In this document: positions 18,673 to 27,703 of the stretch, one piece after another
Layout of the letters: each line of letters opens with the position of its first letter
Position numbering within the stretch: position 1 is the stretch's first letter
Source of the DNA: Pseudorhizobium banfieldiae
GTDB lineage: Bacteria; Pseudomonadota; Alphaproteobacteria; Rhizobiales; Rhizobiaceae
Length of the DNA: 64,000 bases
Reading direction: 5' to 3'
Assembly (NCBI RefSeq): GCF_000967425.1
Contig: NZ_FO082820.1
Location: 3,421,501 to 3,485,500, forward strand
Position numbers and translations under genes: made by a program
The notes under the pieces: model-generated
Database searches by the model: none
Told to the model about the DNA's origin: nothing
What the model saw: only the letters and a program-made list of their open reading frames with translations

Positions 18673-20760
18673 TCAGGCGTCGCTACCGGAGAGTTCCTCC
18701 ACCATCGCCAGCCCTTTCTTGCGAAGCATGGCTTGCGGGTCCGGCAGCTTGCCGCGAAAGGCCTTGTAGGCATCTTCGGGATCGACCGATCCGCCGACAG
18801 AGTAGATGTTGTTCTTCAGCTTGCGCGCCATGACCGGATCGAAGGCATCGCCCGCTTCCTCGAACGCGGCAAACGCGTCCGCATCAAGCACTTCCGACCA
18901 CATGTAGGAATAGTATCCGGCCGAATAGCCGTCGCCCGAGAAGACGTGCTGGAAATGCGGCGTGGCGTGGCGCATCACGATCGACTGCGGCATGCCAATC
19001 TTGTCCAGAACCTCCGCCTGGACCTGCATGGGATCGCCTACCTCGCCGCGCGTATGGAAGGCCATGTCGACCAGCGCCGACGACGTGAATTCGACAGTCG
19101 CAAAACCGGCATTGAAGGTGCGCGCCGCCAGAACCTTCTCGAGCAGTTCCTTCGGCATCGGCTCGCCGGTCTCGTAGTGGACCGCATACTTCTCCAAAAT
19201 TTCCGGCACCGTCAGCCAGTGCTCGTAGAGCTGCGACGGCAGCTCCACAAAGTCTCGTGCCACGCCGGTTCCGGCGACCGAAGGATAGGTCACCTTCGAA
19301 AGCATGCCGTGCAGGGCATGTCCGAATTCATGGAACAGCGTGCGCGCATCGTCCAGCGACAGAAGCGCCGGCCTGCCGGCTGCGGGCTTCGCGAAGTTGC
19401 AGACATTGTAGATGATCGGGATCTCGCCCTTCTTGCCGTTCTTCAGCGGCAGCCTGTGCTGCGACTGGAAGGAGCTCATCCAGGCGCCGGACCGCTTGGA
19501 CGACCGGGCAAAGTAGTCGCCGAGGAACAGAGCCGTCAGCGCACCCTCCTCGTCGCGGATCTCGAACACACGCACGTCCGGATGATAGGCAGGCACGTCC
19601 CTCACCTCGGTTGCGCGGATGCCGAACAGCCGCTCGGCCACATCGAAGCAAGCCTGGATGACCTTCTCGAGCTGGAGGTATGGCTTGAGCTCGGTTTCGG
19701 AGAAGTTGAAGGTGCGGTGGCGCAGCCTCTCGGCGTAGAACCGCCAATCCCAGGGCATCACCTCGTGGTTGCCGCCCTCTTCCGCGACAAGACCGGCAAG
19801 GCTCGCTTCCTCTTCCAGTGCCCGGTTCCGCGCCTTTTCCCAAACAGCCATAAGCAGGTCGTTCACCGCCTCCGGCGTCTTCGCCATGGTATTGTCGAGC
19901 TTGAAGGCGGCGAAGCTGTCATAGCCCAACAGCTTGGCGCGTTCGACCCGCAGGCCAAGCGTCTCCTTCACGATCGCAAGATTGTCCGTCTCACCGCCAT
20001 TCGCACCGCGTGCAGTCCATGCCTTGAACGCCTGCTCCCGCAGATCCCTGCGCTCCGAAAAAGTCAGGAAGGGCTCGATGATCGAGCGCGACAGCGTCAC
20101 GACGTAACCGTCCTCGCGGCCATGGTCACGCGCAGCCGAGGCCATGGCATCGCGGAGGAAGGCCGGAAGGCCGGCGAGTTCGGCTTCGTCAGAAAGATGA
20201 AGTTGCCAGTTCTTCTCATCCGCCAGCACGTTCTGCCCAAACTTCGCTCCGAGACCCGCAAGCTTCTCGTTGATCGCCGCAAGCCGCTCCTGTTCCGGCT
20301 TGGGAAGCTTGGCACCTGTACGGACAAATCCTTTCCAGTGTCGCTCGAGAACCCGCTCCTCCTCGACAGTCAGGCCGAGGCTTTCCCGCTTCTCCCAGAG
20401 GTCATCGACCCGTTTGAACAACGCCTCATTCATCGCGATCTTGGAGTAATGCCGCGACATCTTCGGCGCGATTTCCCGCTCCAGCGCCTGGATCACATCG
20501 TTGGTATGGGCGCCGGCCTTGTTCCAGAACAGCGCCGAGATACGCGACAACTCATCACCGGCGATCTCAAGCGCAATGATGGTGTTCTCCATCGTCGGCT
20601 CGCGCGGATCGGAAGCGATGTCGTTGATTTCGGCATCATGCTTCGCCATCGCAGCATCGAACGCGCCTGCGAAATCCTCGTCCTTCACAAGGTCGAAGCG
20701 CGGCAGGCCTTCGTGCCCGGTCCAGTCGATCAGGGCGGGATTGATGTGAAGCTGCGGCAT
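18673..20760 (-). CDS. M3-family zinc metallopeptidase (Dcp/oligopeptidase A type)
   Basis: A cytoplasmic peptidase of 695 residues with a zinc site HEFGHALHGML and a downstream glutamate region (GTGVARDFVELPSQLYEHWL). The latter block is typical of the Dcp/OpdA branch, which removes dipeptides or cleaves short oligopeptides such as degraded signal peptides. The ATG at 20760 (MPQLHINPAL) is chosen, with AAGGA seven bases upstream, over one five codons earlier. Whether it is Dcp or OpdA cannot be settled by eye. Confidence 0.92.
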   Translation of the reverse strand: MPQLHINPALIDWTGHEGLPRFDLVKDEDFAGAFDAAMAKHDAEINDIASDPREPTMENTIIALEIAGDELSRISALFWNKAGAHTNDVIQALEREIAPKMSRHYSKIAMNEALFKRVDDLWEKRESLGLTVEEERVLERHWKGFVRTGAKLPKPEQERLAAINEKLAGLGAKFGQNVLADEKNWQLHLSDEAELAGLPAFLRDAMASAARDHGREDGYVVTLSRSIIEPFLTFSERRDLREQAFKAWTARGANGGETDNLAIVKETLGLRVERAKLLGYDSFAAFKLDNTMAKTPEAVNDLLMAVWEKARNRALEEEASLAGLVAEEGGNHEVMPWDWRFYAERLRHRTFNFSETELKPYLQLEKVIQACFDVAERLFGIRATEVRDVPAYHPDVRVFEIRDEEGALTALFLGDYFARSSKRSGAWMSSFQSQHRLPLKNGKKGEIPIIYNVCNFAKPAAGRPALLSLDDARTLFHEFGHALHGMLSKVTYPSVAGTGVARDFVELPSQLYEHWLTVPEILEKYAVHYETGEPMPKELLEKVLAARTFNAGFATVEFTSSALVDMAFHTRGEVGDPMQVQAEVLDKIGMPQSIVMRHATPHFQHVFSGDGYSAGYYSYMWSEVLDADAFAAFEEAGDAFDPVMARKLKNNIYSVGGSVDPEDAYKAFRGKLPDPQAMLRKKGLAMVEELSGSDA

Positions 20761-21003
20761 GCGGAATTCCTTCATGATGATCTTCGGTGCCTCGCGATCA
20801 GGCTGTCACCGATCTATCTGGGAAGCTAGACGATCCATGCAAGCTGCCAAGCGCAATTCTCACGATCACTAATTCGCCCCTGCTCTTGCCTGAAGGGGGA
20901 AAGGGAGTATCTCTGCCCCCTTCCCCGGATGCCGCCCATGCGGCGGACCCTGGACCACATCAAACCCACCGGCAGCAACCTGTCTTGCCGAAACTGGCCC
21001 GCG

Positions 21004-22212
21004 ATGAAAGCCAACAATCCCCAACCCGCCTCCACCATGACGCCGCGCCGAACTGCTTTGCTCGGTGCCCTGCTGACCGCCCTTGGACCGGTTTCGATGG
21101 CGATCTACACGCCGGCCATGCCGGAACTCGTCGACGCCTTCTCCACCACGGAAGGCGCGATCAAGATGTCGCTCTCGCTCTATTTTGCGGGTTTTGCGGT
21201 GGCCCAACTGCTGGCAGGCCCGGCATCCGATGCATTCGGCCGCAAGGCCTCGACAGTCGGTTTCCTGCTGATCTATCTGGCGGGGTCAGTGCTTGCCGCC
21301 ATGGCGCCGAGCATCGACCTGATCCTTGCAGGACGCCTCATCCAGGGCATTGGCGCCTCTGTCGGCATTACCGTTGCCCGGGCAGTGGTACGCGACCAGT
21401 TCGTCGGCAAGGAAGCGGCGAGCATCATGAACCTCATCGCCATCATGCTCACGGTGGCCCCGGCGCTGGGCCCGACGCTGGGCGGCCTGTCGCTCGCCGC
21501 CTTCGGCTGGAAATCGGTCTTCCTGCTGATGCTTGGCTTTGGCATCATTGCCATTGGCAGCGTGAGCCTCTTTCTGCGCGAAACCACTGTTCCCGATCGT
21601 ACGCGACTGCGCCCCGCGCGGCTGTTCAAAGGCTACGCCGAGGTTCTTTCGAACCCTCGTTTCACGCTCGCCTCCCTCGTCATCGGCGGCTCCATCGGTG
21701 CGCTATATGCACAATCCACCATGCTGCCCTTCGTGCTGATCGGCGAAGTCGGCCTGTCGCCGACAGAGTTCGGGCTTGGCATGCTGGTGCAGACGGGCTC
21801 CTACCTCGCCGGCTCGATTGCCCTGCGCAAGGTGTCGCACCGCATCTCGGGCCATCGCGCCGTCGTCATCGGACTCTGCTTCTCGGCCATGGGCGGAATT
21901 ATCATGGCCCTCTCTGTCGCGCTGCTCCCGCCGAGCTTCCTGTCCATCATGATCCCGGTCGGCATCTGCACCTTCGGCATCGCCTTCGTCAGCCCGCATA
22001 TCATCACAGTCGGCATGGCGCCCTTCCCGCATATCGCGGGATCCGCATCGGCAATGATGGGTTTCATCCAGATGAGCTGCGGATTCCTCGGCGGCCTGGC
22101 TGCGGCCATGATCGGCGCGCCTCTGCCTGCCTTCGGTACGGTCATCCCGTTCATGGAGTTCATGGCCGTCGGCAGCTATCTCGCATACCTGGCGCTCGAC
22201 CGGCGGACGTGA
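21004..22212 (+). CDS. Bcr/CflA-family MFS drug exporter
   Basis: A 12-segment major facilitator of about 402 residues. MAIYTPAMPELVDAFSTTEGAIKMSLSLYFAGFAVAQLLAGPASDAFGRKAS is the Bcr/CflA hallmark (proton-linked exporter of drugs or metabolites) and includes the G-x-x-S-D-x-x-G-R-K loop motif. ARAVVRDQFVG lies in segment 5. Starts at 21004 or 21037 are both possible; upstream in-frame codons lack family sequence. It is monocistronic, convergent with argG. Confidence 0.88.
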   Translation: MKANNPQPASTMTPRRTALLGALLTALGPVSMAIYTPAMPELVDAFSTTEGAIKMSLSLYFAGFAVAQLLAGPASDAFGRKASTVGFLLIYLAGSVLAAMAPSIDLILAGRLIQGIGASVGITVARAVVRDQFVGKEAASIMNLIAIMLTVAPALGPTLGGLSLAAFGWKSVFLLMLGFGIIAIGSVSLFLRETTVPDRTRLRPARLFKGYAEVLSNPRFTLASLVIGGSIGALYAQSTMLPFVLIGEVGLSPTEFGLGMLVQTGSYLAGSIALRKVSHRISGHRAVVIGLCFSAMGGIIMALSVALLPPSFLSIMIPVGICTFGIAFVSPHIITVGMAPFPHIAGSASAMMGFIQMSCGFLGGLAAAMIGAPLPAFGTVIPFMEFMAVGSYLAYLALDRRT

Positions 22213-22266
22213 AGAAGCCGCCCTCGCGTCAGCGGGAGCGGCTTCAGCAAACGGCGATCTGGGATC

Positions 22267-23490
22267 TTAGCCCTCGAGGTTGCGCTTTGCGAGCGTGCGC
22301 AGGCGAAGCGCGTTCAGCTTGATGAAGCCTGCCGCGTCCTTCTGGTCATAGGCGCCCTGGTCGTCCTCGAAGGTGACCAGCTTGTCGGAGTAGAGCGACT
22401 TGGGGGACTCGCGGCCGACGACCATGACATTGCCCTTGTAGAGCTTCAGCGTCACTTCGCCCTCGACATGCTCCTGGCTCTTGTCAATGGCAGCCTGCAG
22501 CATCTCGCGCTCCGGCGAGAACCAGAAGCCGTAGTAGATCAGTTCCGCATAACGCGGCATCAAATCGTCCTTGAGGTGGGCAGCACCTCGGTCGAGCGTG
22601 ATCGACTCGATTGCCCGGTGAGCGGTAAGCAGGATCGTGCCACCGGGAGTTTCGTAGACGCCGCGGCTCTTCATGCCGACGAAGCGGTTTTCCACCAGGT
22701 CCAGACGTCCGATGCCGTTGTCGCGGCCATAGTCGTTGAGCTTGGCGAGCAGCGTCGCAGGCGACAGGCGCTCGCCGTTGATCGAGACGGCGTCGCCGCG
22801 CTCGAAGCCGATCTTGATGATGGTCGCCTTGTCCGGTGCGGCTTCCGGCGAGATCGTGCGCATGTGCACGTATTCAGGCGCCTCCTGGCTGGGATCCTCG
22901 AGTACCTTGCCCTCGGACGAGGAGTGCAGCAGGTTCGCGTCGACGGAGAAAGGTGCCTCGCCCTTCTTGTCCTTTGCCACCGGGATCTGGTTCTTCTCGG
23001 CGAAATCGAGCAGATCCGTCCGGCTCTTGAACGCCCAGTCGCGCCAGGGCGCGATGATCTTGATGTCGGGGTTCAGGGCATAGGCCGAAAGCTCGAACCG
23101 TACCTGGTCGTTGCCCTTGCCGGTCGCACCGTGGGCGATCGCGTCGGCACCGGTCTTCCTGGCAATCTCGATGAGGTGCTTGGAAATCAGCGGACGAGCG
23201 ATCGAGGTGCCAAGCAGGTAGACACCTTCATAGACGGCATTGGCGCGGAACATCGGGAAGACGAAGTCGCGGACGAATTCTTCGCGCACGTCCTCGATGA
23301 AAATCTCCTTGATCCCCAGCATCTCTGCCTTCTTGCGCGCCGGCTCGAGCTCTTCGCCCTGGCCAAGGTCGGCGGTGAAGGTGACGACTTCGGCGCCGAG
23401 TTCGGTCTGCAGCCACTTGAGGATGATGGAGGTATCAAGTCCGCCGGAATAGGCAAGAACGACTTTCTTCACGTCTTTGGGGAGTGCCAT
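22267..23490 (-). CDS. argG: Argininosuccinate synthase
   Basis: ArgG joins citrulline and aspartate with ATP to form argininosuccinate in arginine synthesis. The protein has 407 residues from the ATG at 23490 ([17 protein letters not shown]). The PP-loop [23 protein letters not shown] and [23 protein letters not shown] are family signatures. A GTG five codons upstream is a less likely start. It is a single-gene unit. Confidence 0.97.
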   Translation of the reverse strand: MALPKDVKKVVLAYSGGLDTSIILKWLQTELGAEVVTFTADLGQGEELEPARKKAEMLGIKEIFIEDVREEFVRDFVFPMFRANAVYEGVYLLGTSIARPLISKHLIEIARKTGADAIAHGATGKGNDQVRFELSAYALNPDIKIIAPWRDWAFKSRTDLLDFAEKNQIPVAKDKKGEAPFSVDANLLHSSSEGKVLEDPSQEAPEYVHMRTISPEAAPDKATIIKIGFERGDAVSINGERLSPATLLAKLNDYGRDNGIGRLDLVENRFVGMKSRGVYETPGGTILLTAHRAIESITLDRGAAHLKDDLMPRYAELIYYGFWFSPEREMLQAAIDKSQEHVEGEVTLKLYKGNVMVVGRESPKSLYSDKLVTFEDDQGAYDQKDAAGFIKLNALRLRTLAKRNLEG

Positions 23491-23656
23491 GATGTCTTGG
23501 TCCACTTAGGATGAGCGCGTGCGCCCGGGGGCGCTAGATGGCCGGCACTTTTAGCGAGTTTGCCTTCTGGTGCAAGATGTGACGGGTTCGACATGTTGAC
23601 CGCGTAGTGTATGGCCCCAGATTAGCCGCCTGCACGACATTTCGAAGGAGCAAGCC

Positions 23657-24517
23657 ATGGCCGACATTCATCCCGCCATCAAGAAGGGCAATGTTGCCGT
23701 TGTCACCGGAGCTGCCTCCGGCATCGGCCTTGCGACCGCCAAGCGCTTCGCCGAACTCGGGCTGTGCGTCGTGCTCGCAGATCTGGAGGGGGACACACTC
23801 GCCAGCGCCTGCCGCGAAGTCGCAGCTCTGGCGGAAGGTGGCGAGGCTGACGTGACCGCCATCGGCACCGACGTCTCACAGCCCGCCGAACTGGAGTCCT
23901 TGGAGCGCGCCGTCATCCAGAAATATGGTCGCGTACACATCCTCATGAACAATGCGGGTATCCAGCCCGGAAGTTCGCTGTTCGGCCCTCAGGCCAATTG
24001 GGACAGGGTGCTTGCGGTCAACCTGATGGGTGTCGTCAACGGCAGCCGCATCTTCGGCCCGGGCATGATCTCTCACGGCGAGCCAGCGCTCGTCATCAAT
24101 ACCGGCTCCAAGCAGGGCATTACCACGCCACCGGGCGATCCGGCCTACAACGTCTCGAAGGCGGGCGTGAAGGCATTCACCGAAGCGCTGCAGCACGAGC
24201 TGCGAAACACGGAGAACTGCCGTGTCAGCGCTCACCTGCTGATCCCCGGCTTCGTCTTCACTCCGCTGACCGCCAACGGCCGTACGGAGAAACCTGAAGG
24301 CGCGTGGACGCCCGATCAGACAGTCGAGTACATGCTGGACAGCCTTGCCCGCGGCGACTTCTACATCCTCTGCCCCGACAACGATGTGGATCGCAGGACG
24401 GATGAGCGGCGCATCCTCTGGGCAGCCGGTGACATCATCGAGAACCGGCCGCCATTGTCGCGCTGGCATCCAGATTTTGCGGAGGCGTCGAAGGCATTCA
24501 TCGCGCAGCGGGAATGA
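23657..24517 (+). CDS. Short-chain dehydrogenase/reductase
   Basis: A classical SDR of 286 residues. The cofactor loop VVTGAASGIG is at about residues 15-24, NNAG at about 98, the catalytic serine likely in INTGSKQG and the Tyr-Lys pair in YNVSKAG. The C-terminal part (YILCPDNDVDRRTDERRILWAAGDIIENRPPLSRW) is long for an SDR. The Asp at the end of strand 2 (VLADLEGD) suggests NAD preference. AAGGAG precedes the ATG. Substrate unknown. Confidence 0.9.
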   Translation: MADIHPAIKKGNVAVVTGAASGIGLATAKRFAELGLCVVLADLEGDTLASACREVAALAEGGEADVTAIGTDVSQPAELESLERAVIQKYGRVHILMNNAGIQPGSSLFGPQANWDRVLAVNLMGVVNGSRIFGPGMISHGEPALVINTGSKQGITTPPGDPAYNVSKAGVKAFTEALQHELRNTENCRVSAHLLIPGFVFTPLTANGRTEKPEGAWTPDQTVEYMLDSLARGDFYILCPDNDVDRRTDERRILWAAGDIIENRPPLSRWHPDFAEASKAFIAQRE

Positions 24518-24579
24518 TTGGCAGCGGCGGGAAACGGGAGTAAGGAAGCACTGTTCATACTCCGCTTTCCGGGTTACCC

Positions 24580-25221
24580 ATGGATTTCCTGCCGAGCCTG
24601 CCGACGTTACTCGCCTTCACAGCGGCCAGCCTCCTGCTGGCGGTGACGCCGGGTCCTGACATGACGCTGTCGATCAGCCGCGCGCTGGCGCAGGGCCGCG
24701 GGCCGGCGCTGTTCGTCGTCGTCGGCACGTCAACCGGCATCCTGATCCACACGCTGCTCGTTGCATTCGGCATTTCGGCGCTGATCACTGCATCCCCTAC
24801 CGCCTTCTTCATCCTGAAGACCGGCGGAGCCGGTTATCTGCTCTGGCTGGCGATCCAGGCCCTGCGCTCAGGCTCGAACCTGTCGGTCGAGAAGGTCGAA
24901 GGTGTAAAGGGATCCGTCCTTGCCAACGTCTCCACCGGGCTCTGGGTCAATCTGCTCAATCCCAAGGTCATCATCTTCTTCATGACCTTCCTGCCGCAGT
25001 TCGTCACTGCAAGCGATCCGGATGTCACGCAGAAGCTGATCTTCCTCGGCGTCTTCTTCATCCTCGTCGGATCGCCGGTCAATGTCATCGTGATCCTGCT
25101 GGCGGACAAGCTTGCCGGTTGGCTGCAGGCGAACCCGAAGGTCCTGCGCGGAATCGACTACACCTTTGCCGGCGTCTTCTCCGTCTTCGCGTTCAAGATC
25201 TTCATGACGCAGGCACGCTGA
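24580..25221 (+). CDS. LysE/RhtB-family exporter
   Basis: A 213-residue amino-acid exporter of the LysE/RhtB superfamily, with about six membrane segments. The N-terminal TPGPDMTLSISRALAQGRGPALFVVVGTSTG is the family signature and LNPKVIIFFMTFLPQFV is the conserved mid-loop. The substrate is likely an amino acid or a small analogue. It lies 62 bp after the SDR gene on the same strand and is convergent with tenA. Confidence 0.92.
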   Translation: MDFLPSLPTLLAFTAASLLLAVTPGPDMTLSISRALAQGRGPALFVVVGTSTGILIHTLLVAFGISALITASPTAFFILKTGGAGYLLWLAIQALRSGSNLSVEKVEGVKGSVLANVSTGLWVNLLNPKVIIFFMTFLPQFVTASDPDVTQKLIFLGVFFILVGSPVNVIVILLADKLAGWLQANPKVLRGIDYTFAGVFSVFAFKIFMTQAR

Positions 25222-25229
25222 GCGGCAGG

Positions 25230-25892
25230 TCAGGACAAATCGAGACCCATCTGCCAGAAATCGGCCTCCAGGCGCGTCGCGTCCCGGAAGACGACGGAGA
25301 GCCGGTCGAGCCGCGTCTCGTCCACCTGGGATAGCCGCTGGTTCAACCAGGCGAGCTCCGATGCCACCGCGGTCTGGTACTCCTCCCCGGCATACATCTC
25401 GATCCAGTCGCCATAGGGGTTGCCTGCCGTCCTGGTGAACGGCTGGCTCAGGAGCCACCGTACAATCTCCGCATAGCCGATGATGCAGGGCGCCAGTGCA
25501 ACATGCAGATCGAGCAGATCGCCGCTCATCCCGGCATCGAGGACATACCGCGTATAGGCCAGGGTCGCGCGGGATTCCGGCAGTCCCGCCAGTTCCGCCT
25601 CATCGATCCCCCAGGTGGCGCAATATCGAACATGGAGACCGATCTCCACATCCACGATGGCCTTCAGGGCTTCGAGGCCCTGCCGGATCTCCGCGAGATC
25701 CCGGCTCTTGTAGACCGCGAGGCCCCAGGCCCGCGCGAACTGGACAAGGAACAGGTAGTCCTGCTTCAGGTAGTGCCTGAAAGCAGCTTCGGGCAGTGTT
25801 CCGGCGGCAAGTTCCCGCACGAACCGATGCTCGCAGTAGCCCTGCCAGTCTTCGGCGCTGCGCGCTTTCAGAGCCTCGAAGGGGCTTTGCAT
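25230..25892 (-). CDS. tenA: TenA-family aminopyrimidine aminohydrolase-like protein
   Basis: A 220-residue all-helical TenA protein. Landmarks are FVRELAAGTLPEAAFRHYLKQDYLFL at the N-terminus, the central cysteine in LAPCIIGYAEI (the catalytic Cys position of thiaminase II/TenA) and YAGEEYQ near the C-terminus. TenA salvages thiamin breakdown products by releasing hydroxymethylpyrimidine from amino-HMP. It is 39 bp after the ABC ATPase gene, at the end of an apparent four-gene operon, which suggests that the importer brings in a thiamin-related pyrimidine. No TPP riboswitch was seen upstream. Confidence 0.9.
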   Translation of the reverse strand: MQSPFEALKARSAEDWQGYCEHRFVRELAAGTLPEAAFRHYLKQDYLFLVQFARAWGLAVYKSRDLAEIRQGLEALKAIVDVEIGLHVRYCATWGIDEAELAGLPESRATLAYTRYVLDAGMSGDLLDLHVALAPCIIGYAEIVRWLLSQPFTRTAGNPYGDWIEMYAGEEYQTAVASELAWLNQRLSQVDETRLDRLSVVFRDATRLEADFWQMGLDLS

Positions 25893-25931
25893 GTCTCCTC
25901 CGTCGTGTGGGCACTCTTCGCTGTTGGAGAT

Positions 25932-26726
25932 CTAGCCGATCAGCAGCGCGTCGTCGTCCAGCGTCTCGCCGCGCATTTTGCGGAACATGGCGATCAAATC
26001 CTCGACCTGCAGGTCCTTGCGGCTGTCGCCGCTGACGTCGAGGACGATCTCTCCGCCGTGCAGCATGATCGTGCGGTGACCGAAGTCCAGCGCCTGGCGC
26101 ATGGAATGGGTCACCATCAGCGTCGTCAGCTTGCGCTCGGACACGACCCGCTGGGTGAGTTTCATGATGAATTCCGCCATGCCCGGATCGAGCGCTGCGG
26201 TATGTTCGTCGAGAAGCAGGACTTCCGATCCGGCCAGGGTCGCCATGACCAGCGAGACGGCCTGCCGCTGCCCGCCCGACAGAAGGTCCATCCGGTCCTT
26301 CATCCTGTTTTCCAGGCCGAGATTAAGTTCGGCGACGCGCTCGCGGAAATGGGCGCGCCGGTTTGGTCCAAGCGCAGCCTTCAGTCCCCGCCGTTCGCCT
26401 CGCCGTGCGGCGAGAGCAAGATTCTCCTCGATCGACAAGGCGCCGCAGCTGCCGGTCAGCGGATCCTGGAAGACCCGGGCAACGAGACCGGCCCGTGCAG
26501 CCGTCGGCTTCCGCGTCACGTCGGTCATGCCGACCGTGACCTTGCCCTCGTTCGGCAGCACGTCGCCCGCCAGCACGCCGAGCAGCGTCGACTTGCCTGC
26601 ACCGTTCGAGCCGATGACCGTGACGAAGGAGCCCTGCTCGATCGTCAGGCTCACACCTTTCAGCGCTTCCTTCTGAAGAGGGGTTCCCTTGCCGAAGGTG
26701 ACATGGATGTTCTTGAGATCAATCAC
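25932..26726 (-). CDS. ABC transporter ATP-binding protein (partner of the ABC_sub_bind system)
   Basis: A 264-residue ATPase with Walker A GSNGAGKST, signature LSGGQRQAVSL, Walker B VLLLDEHTAALDP and a switch histidine in LMVTHSMRQAL. DEHTA replaces the common DEPTA, a feature I associate with this uncharacterised importer class. It overlaps the permease gene by 4 bp and energises the uptake system formed with the permease and binding protein upstream. Confidence 0.92.
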   Translation of the reverse strand: MIDLKNIHVTFGKGTPLQKEALKGVSLTIEQGSFVTVIGSNGAGKSTLLGVLAGDVLPNEGKVTVGMTDVTRKPTAARAGLVARVFQDPLTGSCGALSIEENLALAARRGERRGLKAALGPNRRAHFRERVAELNLGLENRMKDRMDLLSGGQRQAVSLVMATLAGSEVLLLDEHTAALDPGMAEFIMKLTQRVVSERKLTTLMVTHSMRQALDFGHRTIMLHGGEIVLDVSGDSRKDLQVEDLIAMFRKMRGETLDDDALLIG

Positions 26727-27607
26727 GATCTGGCTCCTCCGCGACGCAGGTGCGGCAGGATGAGCGCCACGGCCACCAGGACGGCAGTCACCAAATTGAG
26801 GTCGGAGGCCTTCAGCCCCAGCGCATCCGTCGACAACGCAAGCTGGATCGCGATGCGATAGAGGATCGAGCCGACGATGCAGCCGATGAGCGCAAACAGG
26901 ATGCCCCGGGCGCCGAACAGCGTTTCGCCGATGATCACCGCCGCCAGACCAACGACGATCGTGCCGACGCCGGACGTGACGTCGGCAAATCCATTGGTCT
27001 GGGCAAACAGAGCGCCGCCGAGCGCCACGAGCGCATTCGACAGCGCCAATCCGAGATAGACTTGCCTGCGCGTATCGACGCCCTGTGCGCGCGCCATGCG
27101 AGCATTGGCGCCGGTCGCCCGCATGGCAAGCCCCGCATCGCTTTCAAGGAAGCGCCAGACGAGGATCACCGCGATCACCACCAGCACGCCGACGAACAGC
27201 GGCCGCACGTAGACTTCCCGCAGGCCGATGCCGAAGAAGGGGCTGAGCATGGTGTCGGCATTGATGAGGGCGACATTCGGCTTGCCCATCACCCGCAGGT
27301 TGACCGAGAAGAGCGCGATCATCGTCAGGATGGAGGCAAGCAGATTGAGAATGCGGAAGCGCACGTTGAGGAAGGCCGTTACGAGGCCCGCCAAGGCGCC
27401 TGCAACCATGGCAATCGCTGCCGCAAGCCACGGATTGAAGCCTGTCGTGATCAGCACGGCGGCCACCGCTGCGCCGAGCGGAAACGAGCCGTCCACCGTC
27501 AGGTCGGGGAAATCGAGCACCCGGAAGGTAAGAAACACGCCAATGGCAACGAAGGCAAAGACCAGCCCCAGTTCCACTGCGCCCCAAAAGGCGATCTGAC
27601 TCAGCAC
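26723..27607 (-). CDS. ABC transporter permease (branched-chain-type fold)
   Basis: An inner-membrane permease with eight or nine hydrophobic segments, of the BPD_transp_2 class. FRVLDFPDLTVDGSFPLGAAV and the loop ESDAGLAMRATGANARMARAQGVDT (EAA-like coupling loop to the ATPase) are distinctive. I place the start at the GTG at 27607, which has AGGAG upstream (294 residues); a GTG at 27637 would add ten residues. It lies downstream of the binding-protein gene after a strong hairpin. Confidence 0.9.
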   Translation of the reverse strand: MLSQIAFWGAVELGLVFAFVAIGVFLTFRVLDFPDLTVDGSFPLGAAVAAVLITTGFNPWLAAAIAMVAGALAGLVTAFLNVRFRILNLLASILTMIALFSVNLRVMGKPNVALINADTMLSPFFGIGLREVYVRPLFVGVLVVIAVILVWRFLESDAGLAMRATGANARMARAQGVDTRRQVYLGLALSNALVALGGALFAQTNGFADVTSGVGTIVVGLAAVIIGETLFGARGILFALIGCIVGSILYRIAIQLALSTDALGLKASDLNLVTAVLVAVALILPHLRRGGARS

Positions 27608-27657
27608 CCTGGTGCTCTCCTGCTTTATCCGCCGCACGGCGGCGGACTGATGTTGTC

Positions 27658-27690
27658 GGGGGTGTCGACGCTCGGTGGTCGACCCCCCCC
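27658..27690 (-). repeat. Intercistronic stem-loop between binding protein and permease genes
   Basis: A near-perfect inverted repeat: 27658-27669 pairs with 27678-27688 (GTCGAC core plus five G-C pairs, one bulged base, eight-base loop). It sits in the 96 bp between the two genes. Such hairpins commonly protect the upstream message or partly terminate transcription, so that the binding protein is made in excess. Confidence 0.7.
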
Positions 27691-27703
27691 GATATGCCGT
27701 AGC

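Noticed and set aside
22214..22246. GAAGCCGC/GCGGCTTC inverted repeat between the Bcr-like gene and argG
   Set aside because: An 8-bp stem in the convergent gap, but no T-run on either side, so I did not call it a terminator.
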